From assembly GCF_963924675.1 (NCBI RefSeq), contig NC_089236.1, positions 30,217,319 through 30,281,318 of the forward strand: 64,000 nucleotides of DNA. Direction: 5' to 3'. Each line of letters opens with the position of its first letter. The stretch's first letter is position 1. Under the pieces are notes generated by a model. It was given only the letters and a program-made list of their open reading frames with translations, had not been told where the DNA came from and did not search any database. Below, piece after piece: positions 45,937-57,416 of the stretch. Position numbers and translations under genes: made by a program. The stretch comes from Phocoena phocoena (Eukaryota; Chordata; Mammalia; Artiodactyla; Phocoenidae).

Positions 45937-46371
45937 TATTTAAAAATAAAACATATTTCTTCTAATATCCTGTGCAAAGTTATATTATTTATCAATATTT
46001 TGTATTTAGATAAAATCCATAAATTTATACACATGTAGACATGCGATCCAAGGTTATTTTTAAATTGTTGTTATTGTTTTATGAACAACAGCAAGAAATA
46101 TAGTGAATCTGTAGTTAGTACACTTAGTAATTTATGATTTTAAAGACAGAATTCCACCAGATCTTACTGACTATAGCAAGCTATTTCTTTATTATGCATT
46201 ATTTACATGAAAGCCATTGTCTTTATCTTAACATCTAAACTTAAAATAGTATGCAACGGAGAAATTATCGTCCGATCATAATGATATCAGTACATTTTAA
46301 TAAATTTAATTTCAAGTTGTTACATATTAAATTCTAATATGAATCAGAGCTTCACTAGTACTTTAAGCAGA
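45937..46371. other. AT-rich spacer
   Basis: Nothing recognised. Confidence 0.4.
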
Positions 46372-46410
46372 CATATATATATATATATATACACATATAT
46401 ATATATATAA
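46372..46410. repeat. (TA)n with CA interruption
   Basis: About 19 dinucleotide units with one 'acacat' interruption. Confidence 0.92.
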
Positions 46411-46884
46411 AATGGATGTTAAGAAGTTGCCCAAATCCTCCTTTGGTACTGGAAGTTTATTTCCCCACCACTGGGAATGCTGCCAGCAGAGAGACTTCAG
46501 CTTTCAGCCCTCTTTGGGAATTACCTCTGCTGAAGATGCCTTTGTGCCCAAGGCCACCTCCCTTTCCAGGGCAGGCCGCAGTCAATGATTGAGTGACACC
46601 AGTATATAATTTCTCTCCCAAATTTGAGAAAGCTCCAAAAGTCTATCTCAACTTCAAAGCTCCCTGGAGAGTGAAGTAATGCCTTCCTGAGCATGCATCT
46701 TAACCCAAATTCTCCTTGTGACAGTTCTGCCTTTTTCCCTTCTCTTCCAAAGGTGGTGAACTCACAAACACTTTCGAGTGAACTTCTTGCCTGCTTATCT
46801 CTGGCTCAGAATGGATGTCTTTTTGTACCTAACCTATGACACTTCCTGAAAATTTGAAGTTTGTACAGGTGCTATCTTTTGTGA
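46411..46884. other. Higher-complexity stretch, unassigned
   Basis: G+C-richer than its surroundings (46435-46780). It has the texture of an old LTR or unique DNA; no landmarks were firm enough. No open frame of note. Confidence 0.35.
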
Positions 46885-47055
46885 ATTTGGTTGGATTGCT
46901 TCACTTTCCCAAACCTCACATTCCTCATTCTTGATATTAGGGCTTTAACCCTGCCTGTAAAGGTAATCTGGAGGATTAAACAAGAAGATGCATATAAAAC
47001 AGTTAACCAAATTTCTGAAAACTAGAAATCACTTAATAAATACTAATTGTAAAGA
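46885..47055 (-). mobile_element. MIR SINE, antisense
   Basis: 'cttcactttcccaaacctca', 'ggaggattaaacaagaagat', 'aatcacttaataaatact' match the complement of MIR in order ('gaggattaaatgagataatg', 'gtgctcaataaatg'). Confidence 0.65.
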
Positions 47056-48332
47056 AAATCAGACAAATTTCAACTCATCCTCCCACATATGAAAAATGAT
47101 ATTTATGACTGCATTCTGCCATTTTTACACAAGCTAAATAATTACCCACATAATTATTGGCAGTTTTCAGGTCAATTCTCTGTTTTAGTTTGGTTACCCA
47201 AATCCTATGGTAGAAAGATGAGGATTCCCATATACCTATTCTTGTGAAAATACTTCAAGAACCATAGTACTGCATCTTGAAGTCTAAAAAAGCTGACATT
47301 TCTACCAATAATTGACAATGAAAAATCCTCAAGAAAAAAATGCTTAACAATCTGTAATTTACATTTCTCAGTGGAAACTGATATTATGTTTATATTATAG
47401 CACAGATAACATTTTTAGTAGAATAATTGAGCCAAATGACTCATGACTGAAAATCTGATTACCAGAAGGCACCATGCTGATATCATAGACCTCACATGCT
47501 TTCTTCTTTCATCTTGTTGCAATATCAGATTTCTTCTGATATTTAGTAGGTATGCTTTGGTCTCTGTTTCTGATTTTTTATAACTATTGCTTTGATATTA
47601 TAATACAATAATTGTGAATGATTAGCCTTAAATTAATTTACTATTTCAAAGCAGAATCTACAAACAAGGACAACTGTTTCTAATAAATTTATGTACAACT
47701 AACTAATGTGCAATTTGTTGCCTGTCAAATCATTGGAAATTATGTTCTTGCATCATGTAAAATATAATTAGCCAATACTTTCAGTAGGCTGTGCACGCAG
47801 AGGAAGTATTACCAAATTGGGACTACATAATCTAAGTTTATTCTCTTTTTGATTTTAAAAATAATTAAAGAAGCCGTATCTTCTATTCAAATGAAATCAA
47901 ATAAAATAATTTAGCACATTCTTCTTATGTCTGGCTGTATCATTTCTGATTTGATGACAAGCAGTGCAAACAAAATATGTAAAAGGAACTCACTTAGAAT
48001 CTACTAACTAATAAATCATATAGTCTACTCAGATATATATGTATATAGATATATTTTGGCCCAAACTCTATTTTTTTAAAAAAAACAGAAAGTTATTTGT
48101 TTTAGCATATTTTTGTATCATGGAAAATAAAGGTAAACATAGTCTAAAATTTTAGGGTACAGATCTTATATATTCCATACATAATTTTATCTATAATCTT
48201 TTGTGCTTAGTTCCTTTTTCCTTTTTACTCTTTCAGTTCTCTCATATTCACAGGCTTCCTTTGATAAGCAACCAGAAGCATGAACTGTCTGTGTAAAAAT
48301 ACAATTCCAAATCACATAAAGACTGCCAAAAT
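47056..48332. other. Repeat-poor AT-rich stretch
   Basis: No named element. The part 47640-47840 is non-repetitive with several TAAT motifs and could be conserved noncoding DNA, without proof. A small TA patch is at 48030-48052. Confidence 0.4.
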
Positions 48333-48568
48333 TTGACCAAAGGTCTTCCCTGGTGGCGCAGTGGTTGGAGTCCACCAGCCGATGCGGGGGTCACGGGTTC
48401 GTGCCCCGGTCCCGGAGGATCCCACATGCCGCAGAGCCTCTGGGCCCGTAAGCCATGGCCGCCGAGCCTGCGCGTCCGGAGCCTGTGCTCCGCAACGGGA
48501 GAGGCCACAACAGTGAGAGGTCCGCGTACCGCAAAAAAAAAAAAATAAAATAAATAAGTTGACCAAAG
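48333..48568 (+). mobile_element. Short-form CHR-type SINE, young, with TSD
   Basis: The body is 48343-48558. Head 'gtcttccctggtggcgcagt', intact B box 'gggttcgtgcccc', many CpG dinucleotides, and tail 'gcaaaaaaaaaaaaataaaa'. TSD ttgaccaaag at 48333-48342 and 48559-48568. The high CpG retention makes this the youngest-looking SINE in the window. The open frames on both strands are read-through. Confidence 0.97.
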
Positions 48569-48894
48569 TTTGGAATAACATCATTAATTAGCATTTATTA
48601 AGCATCCAAAATGATCTATGTACCATCCTACCACCAGATTTCCCTTTTAGACATAATATCTGCCCAGAATTATTCCTATTTCATAAAGGAACTATTCTAA
48701 GAATAAACACACTGAACAAGTTTTACAATCAAAAAATCATTTTAATATAGAGTAGACAGAAAGTTTGGTTCTGTAGTGCAGAGTGAAAAGGGAAACTTTG
48801 TAATGATTTAAAAGTAGTTCTCTTCTGAGTATATAGTTTCCGTTCATTTTTTTTTTTCTTTTCTTTGTATTTTTTTTGAGTCTTTCTTCTTTTT
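48569..48894. other. Short intergenic stretch
   Basis: Ends in T runs (48849-48899). Nothing else recognised. Confidence 0.4.
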
Positions 48895-49142
48895 TTTAAA
48901 ATCTTTTTATTTAACATCTTTATTGGAGTATAATTGCTTTACAATGGTGTGTTAGTCTCTGCTTTATAACAAAGTGAATCCGCTATACATATACATATAT
49001 CCCCATATCTCCTCCCTCTTGCGTCTCTCTCCCACCCTCCCTATCCAACCTCTCTAGGTGGTCACAAAGCACCGAGCTGATCTCCCTGTGCTATGTGGCT
49101 GCTTCCCGCTAGCTTTCTATTTTACATTTGGTAGTATATATA
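48895..49142 (-). mobile_element. Short LINE-1 3'UTR copy, antisense
   Basis: 'catctttattggagtataat', 'acaatggtgtgttag', 'tctctttctctctcccacc'-like pyrimidine stretch, 'aggtggtcacaaagcacc', then a cut at 'ggtagtatatata'. This is the complement of the young L1 3'UTR (as at 26780-27020). It is a strongly 5'-truncated insertion (~250 bp). A TSD could not be fixed because the left flank is T-rich. Confidence 0.9.
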
Positions 49143-50654
49143 TTGAGCTGAAACCAAGGCAATTTCGGTGCCCTCTAGTACATAGTAGGTCCCTGACCTA
49201 CCTTTCAGTTCCTTCAGGTTACACCTCCTCCTCTATAATTTTCTCCACACATGCCAAACAACTCCTCTTTCATCTCTCTTATTTCCGTCAATGTTTTTCC
49301 TCCCATCTCAGTTCTGTCACCATCATTCTGTGTGGTTTTTAGGAAACATGACTGCAGACTTTGGCAAAAATCAACCAAGTCCCAATAAACAATTGGCTCA
49401 ATTATGATCAATAAAACTGAAGTACATCCAATAGGCCTGCCCACTTTATGGCTTACCTCTTCAAGGTTAGAGGGACAACCATTGTTGAAAATATTTATGA
49501 AGAGGAGAAGAGAAAAGCCATCCTTCACAGTGGACCTCAGGTAACAATAAATCTCAGTCTTTAATTTTATTACTAACAGATTTCCTTTGTTTCCCTACAT
49601 TGCCCTTTCAGCCAGAGTATTAATGGTTATGTATATCTTGCGAATTCTGTGATAAGCCCAGAGTATCAGAAGGAAGCTGAGGGTCAAAAGTAAGCCCTAC
49701 GTCTGAGCCTGCCTGAACCTAAAGCAGACAAGAAAGCAGTTTTCTCCCTACTACTCCATATGCATAAGTTGCTCATTCAGACTATCAGACAGTCATAAAA
49801 ATCTCTTGGAGAGGATTAATGAAGTCACGGTCAAAAGCCTCTGAGAGGGAGGCACCAGACCTCTAAGTATAGTGAGTTCTGGTTTTGCAGATTCACTAAT
49901 GCCAGAGGAACAGAAAAGGAAGGTGAAGGAAAAGCTCCATACTAGGAGAAAAGTATTCTCTCTTCTGGAATGGGAAGTGAGCTGAGCACTGTGGGATATT
50001 TAGAAGACATTTTATTAAATACTCCAGAAGACCTATAGACCTGTGATCAGTGATTTAAGAAATGATACTAAAAAAACATTAATTCACAGTACTGTGTTCC
50101 CTCCTCAGAGTCTATATGCATCGTTAATTGTGGCAGTGCTTAAAAAGTCTGGAATATTCAAATTTGTGTCAATTAAATAATAGTGAACAAAGATAGAACA
50201 ATATGCTGTTCTTCAAACACACACACACACAAAACAAACAAACAAACAAACAAAACAACTTCTGAATTGCCTGTTAGAGAAACAGAGCTATATTTAAGAA
50301 ATGGATACCAGTAGGAATCCTACTGTGGAAAAGGATAAGGGGATGCCTTCAATATTTGTCCAGTAGAGTCATAATATTTGAAAAAGTGTTTTGGGTCATC
50401 TGGTGGAGGGCATGATCTTCTAATAGTTAGGGAATGAACTATTTGGAAGGACTGAATGTGGACAATATTATTTTTGAGAGGGCTTTGGAGAAACATAATA
50501 AAACTGCTTAAGGTAATTATGAATATTAGAGACAGGGCTGAATCTCTCATTGGACCAGTGACAGTGTTTTTCATTAAGGATATTGAACATATCACATTCA
50601 TCAAGGGATGAGCAGCAGGTGCCAAACAATGCAACCTCATAATGTTGGGATGAC
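49143..50654. other. Intergenic, no gene seen
   Basis: 1.5 kb of unassigned DNA. Open frames 49214-49528 and 50320-50640 (minus) have no domains. A (CA)n(CAAA)n tract lies at 50219-50257. Confidence 0.4.
50219..50257. repeat. (AC)n-(AAAC)n microsatellite
   Basis: About seven AC units followed by about five AAAC units. Confidence 0.9.
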
Positions 50655-50870
50655 TGCTATGAAGAAAAATAAAGGGAATGAATGGTGGCAGAGACTGCTG
50701 TGGAAAATAGCGTAGTCAGGGAATGTCTTACTGAGGAGATGACATTTAAGCAGACACTTGAAAGCAGTGATGGATTGATCCATTCAGATTTTGGGAGGAA
50801 GAACAAACTGGACCCAGAGAACAGCAAATGCAGTATAAGAAGAGGCTCGCAGCAAGGAGTTCAGGTGGCT
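50655..50870 (-). mobile_element. LINE-2 (L2) 3' region relic, antisense
   Basis: 'tcagggaatgtcttactgag', 'gagatgacatttaagcagac', 'acttgaaagcagtgatgg' and 'gagaacagcaaatgcag' match the complement of the conserved L2 3' segment. L2 is an ancient, long-dead LINE of mammals. Confidence 0.6.
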
Positions 50871-51539
50871 TTATAAATGATTATTCCTGTATAGCCAAAC
50901 CTTATTAATGTGGCTGAAATATAACCATTCAGCTCAGCATGGGCTAGCCAGGAGCTTTGGTGGTGAATGCAAGGAGAATTTGTGTCTCTGGTCTTTAGCA
51001 GTGATAAATAGGGAAACCTATATAACCATTCAGAATTCAGGGAGGTCATCTAGATAATACTTCTGTTTTAAATGTTATGGATGGCAACAAGACTTTCATA
51101 TTGCACAAAAATGCAATTTTGGAAGCCATATACTTAAGTGCTTTCTGGGGAAAGACTTCAGTGACTGTTGCTATTTGGAGCCTATCAGAATTGAAGGCAT
51201 AATACTCTGTTTTTCTACATAAGTATATGATTCTAAAATAGGTGTGATATGGGAATGTTATAGCCTTCCAAGTGTGAATTAATATGAATATGCATACTAT
51301 CAGACCACACAGTGTGGCGGCTTTAGCCAGAAATAGAAAAAAGAAGTAGTAAATCCATGATTCACATAGTACATTGCTGTAATTAGTTAATAACCAACTA
51401 TAATAAGAACAAGCTATGATGAGAAGAGATGAAGGTTTTCTCTGAACACAGAGCTTACGCCAATTAGGCAGTTACAGAGCTTCCTAGAAGTAGTGATGTC
51501 TAAAGAATTAGCTGAATCACAGGTATACTCTTATTTTAC
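50871..51539. other. Intergenic, nothing recognised
   Basis: No repeat or gene landmark. Confidence 0.4.
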
Positions 51540-51835
51540 TTTTGTCCTAGTTAACTCCTACTAATCCTTCAATTCCAAATTAAACTGCCACTTTTTCAGA
51601 TGCTGTTTTTGTACTTTCTTATAAATTATTTACCCCTTGTTATTTTATTTCATTGCATCTTATTTTTTTATAAAATTTGCATAAATTATAATTTTATATC
51701 TACTTGTTTATTTTCTTTTTTCTCTTTATTTCTACTTTTTGCCTTCACAATTAAACTGTAAATTCTGAATATTAGTTACTAATTTATTTTGATCAAAATA
51801 GCCCTCAATGAATATTGGTTGAATGAATTGAGTAG
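51540..51835 (+). mobile_element. LINE-2 (L2) 3' end relic
   Basis: 'ttaactcctactaatccttc', 'aaattaaactgccactttt', a T-rich middle, 'attaaactgtaaattctga' and the terminal 'tcaatgaatattggttgaat' follow the L2 3' end in order, including its closing 'ttgaatgaatt' repeat. Confidence 0.7.
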
Positions 51836-53974
51836 GCATAAACTTGGAAAAGAGATGAAGGTAAACATGAAAACAGAAATTATCAGGAAAAGGTATGAAA
51901 AGCCACAAAAAGAGAGAAAGTGTTTATTGCATTCATGAAACTAAGAGACATTCCATTTGGGTGAGGTGAAATATACAAGCAACTAAGTGCTGGGAAACAT
52001 AAGGCTCAGCAGGCAATCACAAAGGGCATGAGGTAATGTTTGCTTATGCATAAAAAGCAACCAGGAAAGTGTTTATGCATCAAAGTAAAGTGAACAGATC
52101 ACTCAGTTTGTATCATGGAGAATGGATTGAAAAGAAGCAAAACTGGAATGGAGAGAATGGGGTACCTGATACAGTAATCTACAGGTAGAGTCTACAGAAT
52201 CAAGATTGACTAAATTGCTGTGGGGGCAGAGAATGGAGATAAATAAATGTCCCTGTGATACTCAAGAGCCATAATCAGCAACACTAAGTAACAATTGAGC
52301 TAAAAAAAACAAACAAACAAACAAACAAAAAAACACTTGAAGAGAAAATTACATTTTTATACATGATGAATGGAAAAATAACTGAAATTTGAACTGATAG
52401 AAAATATCAGAAAGAAAAATATTGGCAAATTTTATTATTTCTTATTTTAAAACAAACTATAAAAAGGCAAAAAAAATCAGAAAATATTCATGGTGAAAAC
52501 AACAGGAAAGGGAGTTAATTTCTCTATAATATAAAAATTCCATGTAAATTTTACATAACTCAGTAAAAGCCAATTAACAAATAAGCAAATGAGAGACAGA
52601 ATTTCACCAAAGAGGAACTATAGATATTTGTTAAGCCTGAACAACTATTCAACATGAGTTATTATCAAAGACATGTCTAAAATCACAATAAAATGTGTCT
52701 AGTATATTATTTGGAATCATCAGCCAATAACATGATAAAAATTTCACCAAACCACAAAAGTAGGAAGGATTTATTGTATGTAACATACTGTATAAAATAC
52801 TGATGATACAAAAGCAACCTAAATTACTGTGTATTATAAATGCAATTCATTTTTAGAGAACACATCCTGATTCCTAGTGATTTTCTATTCCTATTCTATT
52901 TTCCCATAAACATTATACCATTATAATATTGGTCATATAAATATGCATGAGGTTCATTTGAATTGTTCTATTTCTCCTTCACTTCTTTATGATGATGATG
53001 ATGAAATATTTCAGACATATAAAAAGTGTACAGCCCTCTTTTTTCAAGCACTTATTCCTTATAAATAATCATAACGTGCATATTTTTACCTGTAGTTCTA
53101 GTCATGTTTCATCAGATTTTCATAAAACACAGTATTTGTAAATTAATTGGCTAAAAGGGCAAATAAAGCAGAATATAAATTACAGTATGATTTCTCATGT
53201 TTATAATGAGCATTTAAGATAATCTGAGTGTGTATTTGAAGAGCATTTTCTTTTCAACGTAGATTACGAAAATAAAAGTACTTTCACTTGCTTAAATGAT
53301 ACTACTTTCCTCATGCTACTTTTACCTGAGATTTAAAGTTTAGACAACCAAAACCCAACCTTTAATTACCATTTAATTAGAATGTCAAATCAAACACATT
53401 TAATTGTTTGGATTCCCCATAAAGACCTTGAGTGCAGCAGGTGATAAGTGTTTTGCAGATGTTTACCAAGAGCAAATATTAAAACAATGGTCATCCATAG
53501 TTAATCAAAATTACTCTAAAGAGGGCATTTTTTGGCTCGTGGGTAAGATAAGACAAAATAGGACCAATAATTTTTAAAGGAAAAAAATGTTAATTTCTAT
53601 GAGTTTCTTACAGATTCTAATTCCTTATATTTTAGTAACAATAGAATCATCAGAATGGAGTTTTTCAATTATAAAATTGATTACTCACCCTTGTTCCACC
53701 AATTTCTGCTTCCTTTAGTCTATGAAGAGATAAACTTCATCATCTTCCTCATCACAAAACATCATACAAACTATCAAGGACTTAATTTGGTGTGACATCA
53801 AAACAACGAAAATACAAAGTTCCAAGTACTGACCCTTACATACACTCCTCTTTGGCCAGCCCAGCAGAAACATTGGACGGAACTGTGGTTAACTCTTGCT
53901 CTTAAAATTCTTTTATAGTTCTAGATATATGTATGTATGTGTATATATGTATATGCATGTGTGTGTGTTTATTT
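51836..53974. other. Long repeat-poor stretch with a candidate regulatory segment
   Basis: Over 2.1 kb with no named element apart from (CAAA)n at about 52306-52331 and a GAT patch at 52990. The segment 53290-53540 is complex and TAAT-rich and is discussed as a possible conserved noncoding element. No credible exon. Confidence 0.45.
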
Positions 53975-54660
53975 AAGATAGCAAGATCCTACTCTCTGAG
54001 AGTGCAAGAAACAATGTTGATGATGAAACATTATAAGAAATGTCCCAGCAAGGAGAAAAGTATTATACTTCAAAATGACCAAAACAGTGAAAAACCACAG
54101 GATGGCAAATACATTGTAGTGCAATAGAACAAGCTAAACCTACAGATCAGGCATGCATTGAGGTGTAGAAATCCTAAGAAAGCTAATATAAACTTTCACT
54201 GCACCAGTGGATATCATTCAGTCCAACAAAAGCAATCTTCTGAATAATGGGAATAACATTAAGGAAAAATCATAATTACATGGGTGGATACTTCACACTA
54301 CAAATCTTACAGGGCCACCTAGTTCGCAGTGATGCATGTCATATGTACTACGGAAGAATAACTTCCTTACAAATAAATATACAATCAGAGTGCAGATAAT
54401 GGAGACCACAAGGCAACAGTATTGAAATATTCAGTCCCTAACTGCTCTGTGTCTGGAAAGTGATCGGGACACTTCAGGCGGCATTAAATACTTTAATGTC
54501 AGGAGGTGACAATGGATGAACGTGCCTTTGTTGAACCCATTTAATATGGTAATGAGAAACATACTGCTGTAGATAACATCTGTGAATATAAAAGGCCACA
54601 AAGTGGCTAAAAACAGTGACAAATCTAGATTTATTCTTATTCCAAAATGATGAAGCTACT
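53975..54660 (-). pseudogene. Possible processed-transcript copy of unknown origin, antisense
   Basis: On the minus strand an open piece (54431-54622) encodes a C-terminal-like stretch: a hydrophobic helix around FLATLWPFIFTDVIY and SSMFLITIL, then a basic end RSLSRHRAVRD and a stop. About 450 bases of transcript-like, less AT-biased sequence follow, ending near 53972 with an AATAAA. Beyond it is 'cacacacacatgcatatac', which could be a degenerated tail. No TSD or intact A tail is visible and I do not recognise the protein. It could equally be unique DNA with a chance open frame. Confidence 0.25.
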
Positions 54661-55204
54661 ATTAAACAGCTTCTTTTCCCCTCTACATAGAATTAAAATT
54701 AATGCCTGTCATAAAAACATATATGAGTACTAAGTTGGACAATTATTCCTAGTTATTGACCAAACAATGTTGCCATCCCATCAGCCCACCGACATTACAT
54801 AATGACAATATGTTTTCTCAAAGATGTCAGAAATAATCACAGAAGCTTAATAATATTAATCTTGAGTTATATTTTTCCAACACTTACTAAAGATCCAAAT
54901 AACTGTTAGAAAGTAAGAGCATGTATTGTTTTAAAATAAACATGTTTTGTTTTAGAGTAATTTTATAATATGTCAAGGCAAACTTTAAATTGATAATCAT
55001 TAGCTACTTCCTTAATGTAAGAATATGTTAATTTTTTAACTTCCAGTGGGAAAGTATATTTTCATATCAGTTTGTATATCAAGCGACTGATCTCTTCCTT
55101 GATTTTATAAATTTCAACTTACTTGGATGAATAGTCTAAAATCAATTTCTGTTGCTTCATTTTCACTCATTTCCTCTCAAACCTTTTGACATTTTATGCT
55201 CATT
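54661..55204. other. AT-rich spacer
   Basis: Nothing recognised. Confidence 0.4.
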
Positions 55205-55510
55205 TCAAAATGCTGATAAAGTTGCCCTCTCAGTGATCACCAGATGACTTATTTGATGTTTGATCTCCATCAAGCACTTACCATCACCCATCTTTAGCCT
55301 CTTTCTTGGTTTCTACAGCACAGATCTCTCCTAGTATTTCTCTGAACTCACTGCAAGCCATATGCTTGATACCTTCTGTTGTCTCTCTCTTTCTCCAGTA
55401 TTTCAAGTCTAGTTATGCCCATTTTCATTCCTTAATCCACAGACTCTTCCATGCACATTCATCACCTCACATGACTTCCATGCTCATGTTTTTGCAAGTG
55501 ATTTCCAAAT
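55205..55510 (+). mobile_element. LINE-2 (L2) relic, part left of a Tigger insertion
   Basis: 'tgccctctcagtgatcacc', 'acatgacttccatgctcat', 'ttttgcaagtgatttccaaa' correspond to the L2 ORF2 region encoding the RT 'YADD'-type core and neighbours. The match stops at the Tigger edge and resumes from about 55991. All frames are lost. Confidence 0.6.
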
Positions 55511-55990
55511 TTGGCATACTGGACTTCGCAGATACTGCACTTTTTTTTACAGGTTGAAGGTTTGTGGCAACTGCGCATCAAGCAAGTGTATTGACTCCAT
55601 TTTTCCAACAGCATTCGCTTGCTTCATGTCTTTGTGTCGCCTTTTGTTAACTCTTGCAATAATTTAAACTTTTTCATTGTTATTATATTAGTTATGCTGA
55701 TCTGTGATCACTGATCTTTGATGTTACCATTGCATAAAAATTACGATTGGTTGATGATAATTACTTCAGATGATGATTAACATTTTTTAGCAATAAAGTA
55801 TATTTAATCAATATATATACATGTTTTTAGGCATAATGCTGTTGCACACTTAATAGAAGAAAATATAGTATAAACATAATTTTTATATGCACTGGGAAAT
55901 AAAAAAAAAAATGTATGACTAGCTTCACTGCAATTTGTTTCATCACAGTGGTCTGGAACCAAACCCAAAATAGCTCTGTAAACGTGCTTT
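55511..55990 (+). mobile_element. Internally deleted Tigger1-type DNA transposon
   Basis: The left part ('acttcgcagatactgcactt', 'caggttgaaggtttgtggca', 'atttttccaacagcattcgc', 'gctgatctgtgatcactgat') is the Tigger1 5' end. It jumps near 55725-55745 to the Tigger1 3' end ('tagcaataaagtatattt', 'aggcataatgctgttgcaca', 'cagtggtctggaaccaaac'). The transposase gene is entirely missing, so this is a non-autonomous, MITE-like derivative of the pogo/Tc1-mariner group. The outermost terminal bases are eroded, so the TA target duplication cannot be confirmed. Small open frames inside are remnants. Confidence 0.88.
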
Positions 55991-56830
55991 ATCTCCCAAG
56001 CTCGATACTCCAAAGACACAGTGTGCAGTTACCTTAATCTCAACACGTCCCAAAGAAAACAGTATTTTCCCTGCAGACCTAAGTTCTATTTCTTAATGAT
56101 TTTACTTTATTCTCAATTGCTTAAATTTGAATATTTTACATCATCAATAAATCCTTCCCTTCTTATAACCTCAGTTCCCAGTTCCTTAAATTTTATGTTG
56201 GTTATCTCTGTTCTGAAATTGTACAATAATTCCCAACTGGATTCCACAATTCGCAACATTTCTTGGTAGTTTTGTCAACATTTTCCTTCTAAAATCCTGG
56301 ATCTGTAAGTGTCATACCTCTACTAAAAAACTTAATTCAGTGAAGAATAAAGCTTAAATTTCCTAGATTCCCATCATCTGACTTCAGTTACTCTTACAGC
56401 CTTATCTCCTCAAGGCATTGATACCAATTCTCCTTGCTTTCTAGCATAGTTATACTAAATATTGTCTTTCTGCTGGCTTTAGCTTTCCAGAATACCTTTC
56501 ACTAGGGATATATATATATCCCTATAGAAGTTTTTCCTAAGGCTCAGCTTTCAAGGCTCAGTTAATTACTGCCGCTTAAGGGAAACTCTGCAGAGAGGAT
56601 TAATTAGGTTAAATCTCTTTATTCTTGTTTTTCTCTACCCCTTTCTGTATATCTGATTTACAGCCTTAGTAAAATAATAGTATAAGAATATATAAATCTT
56701 ATGTGTTCTCACTAAACTAAACTGAATTGTGAACTCATCAAAGCCTATATTGATTTTTTATTGACTAATTTTGGGTAGCAAATAATCATTTATTGACTAA
56801 CTTTGGATAGCAAATAAACAATAAATATTT
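55991..56830 (+). mobile_element. LINE-2 (L2) relic, part right of the Tigger insertion
   Basis: Continues the L2 in the same orientation: 'actaaaaaacttaattcagt', 'aataaagcttaaatttccta', 'cttatctcctcaaggcattg', 'taaggctcagctttcaaggc', and the closing A/T-rich part near 56760-56830. Similarity is weakest at 56000-56280. A perfect 22-base palindrome lies at 56503-56524. Confidence 0.62.
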
Positions 56831-57184
56831 TTAATTGTGTAAGTTAATGAGTTGGTTTCAGCTAGTGTTACTTAAGAAACTAGATAAGCAACAGAATAAA
56901 TTTTTAACCACCCTCTTGTTTCTAATATACCATAATACTCTACTACCTATTAATCAGTATTGCTGTGTATACTTCTACTGTATTTAACAGACTGCTTATC
57001 AACTAAGCTCAATAATATTTGTGTTCTCAATGACCTTTCAAGGTCTGTGAGGTGTGCAGTATTCAGCTCTATCCTCTCTCCCTGTTATATGTGTAATGAG
57101 GCAAAGAGTAGTAGTGATAATAGTATGAATTTAATAAAGTATAAACTCAAACAATTAGCATTCACATTAAAGGCATTTAAGAAT
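56831..57184. other. Intergenic, nothing recognised
   Basis: The open frame 56960-57196 has no domain features and ends at the SINE. Confidence 0.4.
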
Positions 57185-57416
57185 ATTCAGTGGTAGGCTT
57201 CCCTGGTGGCGCAGTGGTTGAGAGTCCGCCTGTCGATGGAGGGGATACGGGTTCGTGCCCCTGTCTGGGAAGATCTCACATGCCGCGGAGCGGCTGGGCC
57301 CGTGAGCCATGGCCGCTGAGCCTGCGCGTCTGGAGCCTGTGCTTCGCAGCGGGAGAAGCCACAACAGTGAGAGGCCGCGTACAGCAAAAAGAAAAAGAAA
57401 AAAAAAAATTCAGTGG
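57185..57416 (+). mobile_element. Short-form CHR-type SINE with 9-bp TSD
   Basis: The body is 57194-57407. Head 'ggcttccctggtggcgcagt', B box 'gggttcgtgcccc', tail 'gcaaaaagaaaaagaaaaaa'. TSD attcagtgg at 57185-57193 and 57408-57416. CpG-rich and recent. Read-through open frames on both strands are not genes. Confidence 0.95.

Noticed and set aside
48343..48420. tRNA-like head with A and B boxes, considered as a tRNA gene
   Set aside because: No cloverleaf or acceptor pairing survives; it is the tRNA-derived head of a SINE with TSD and A tail.
50219..50257. Direct repeats considered as a CRISPR-like array
   Set aside because: Simple microsatellite without spacers; the window is mammalian.
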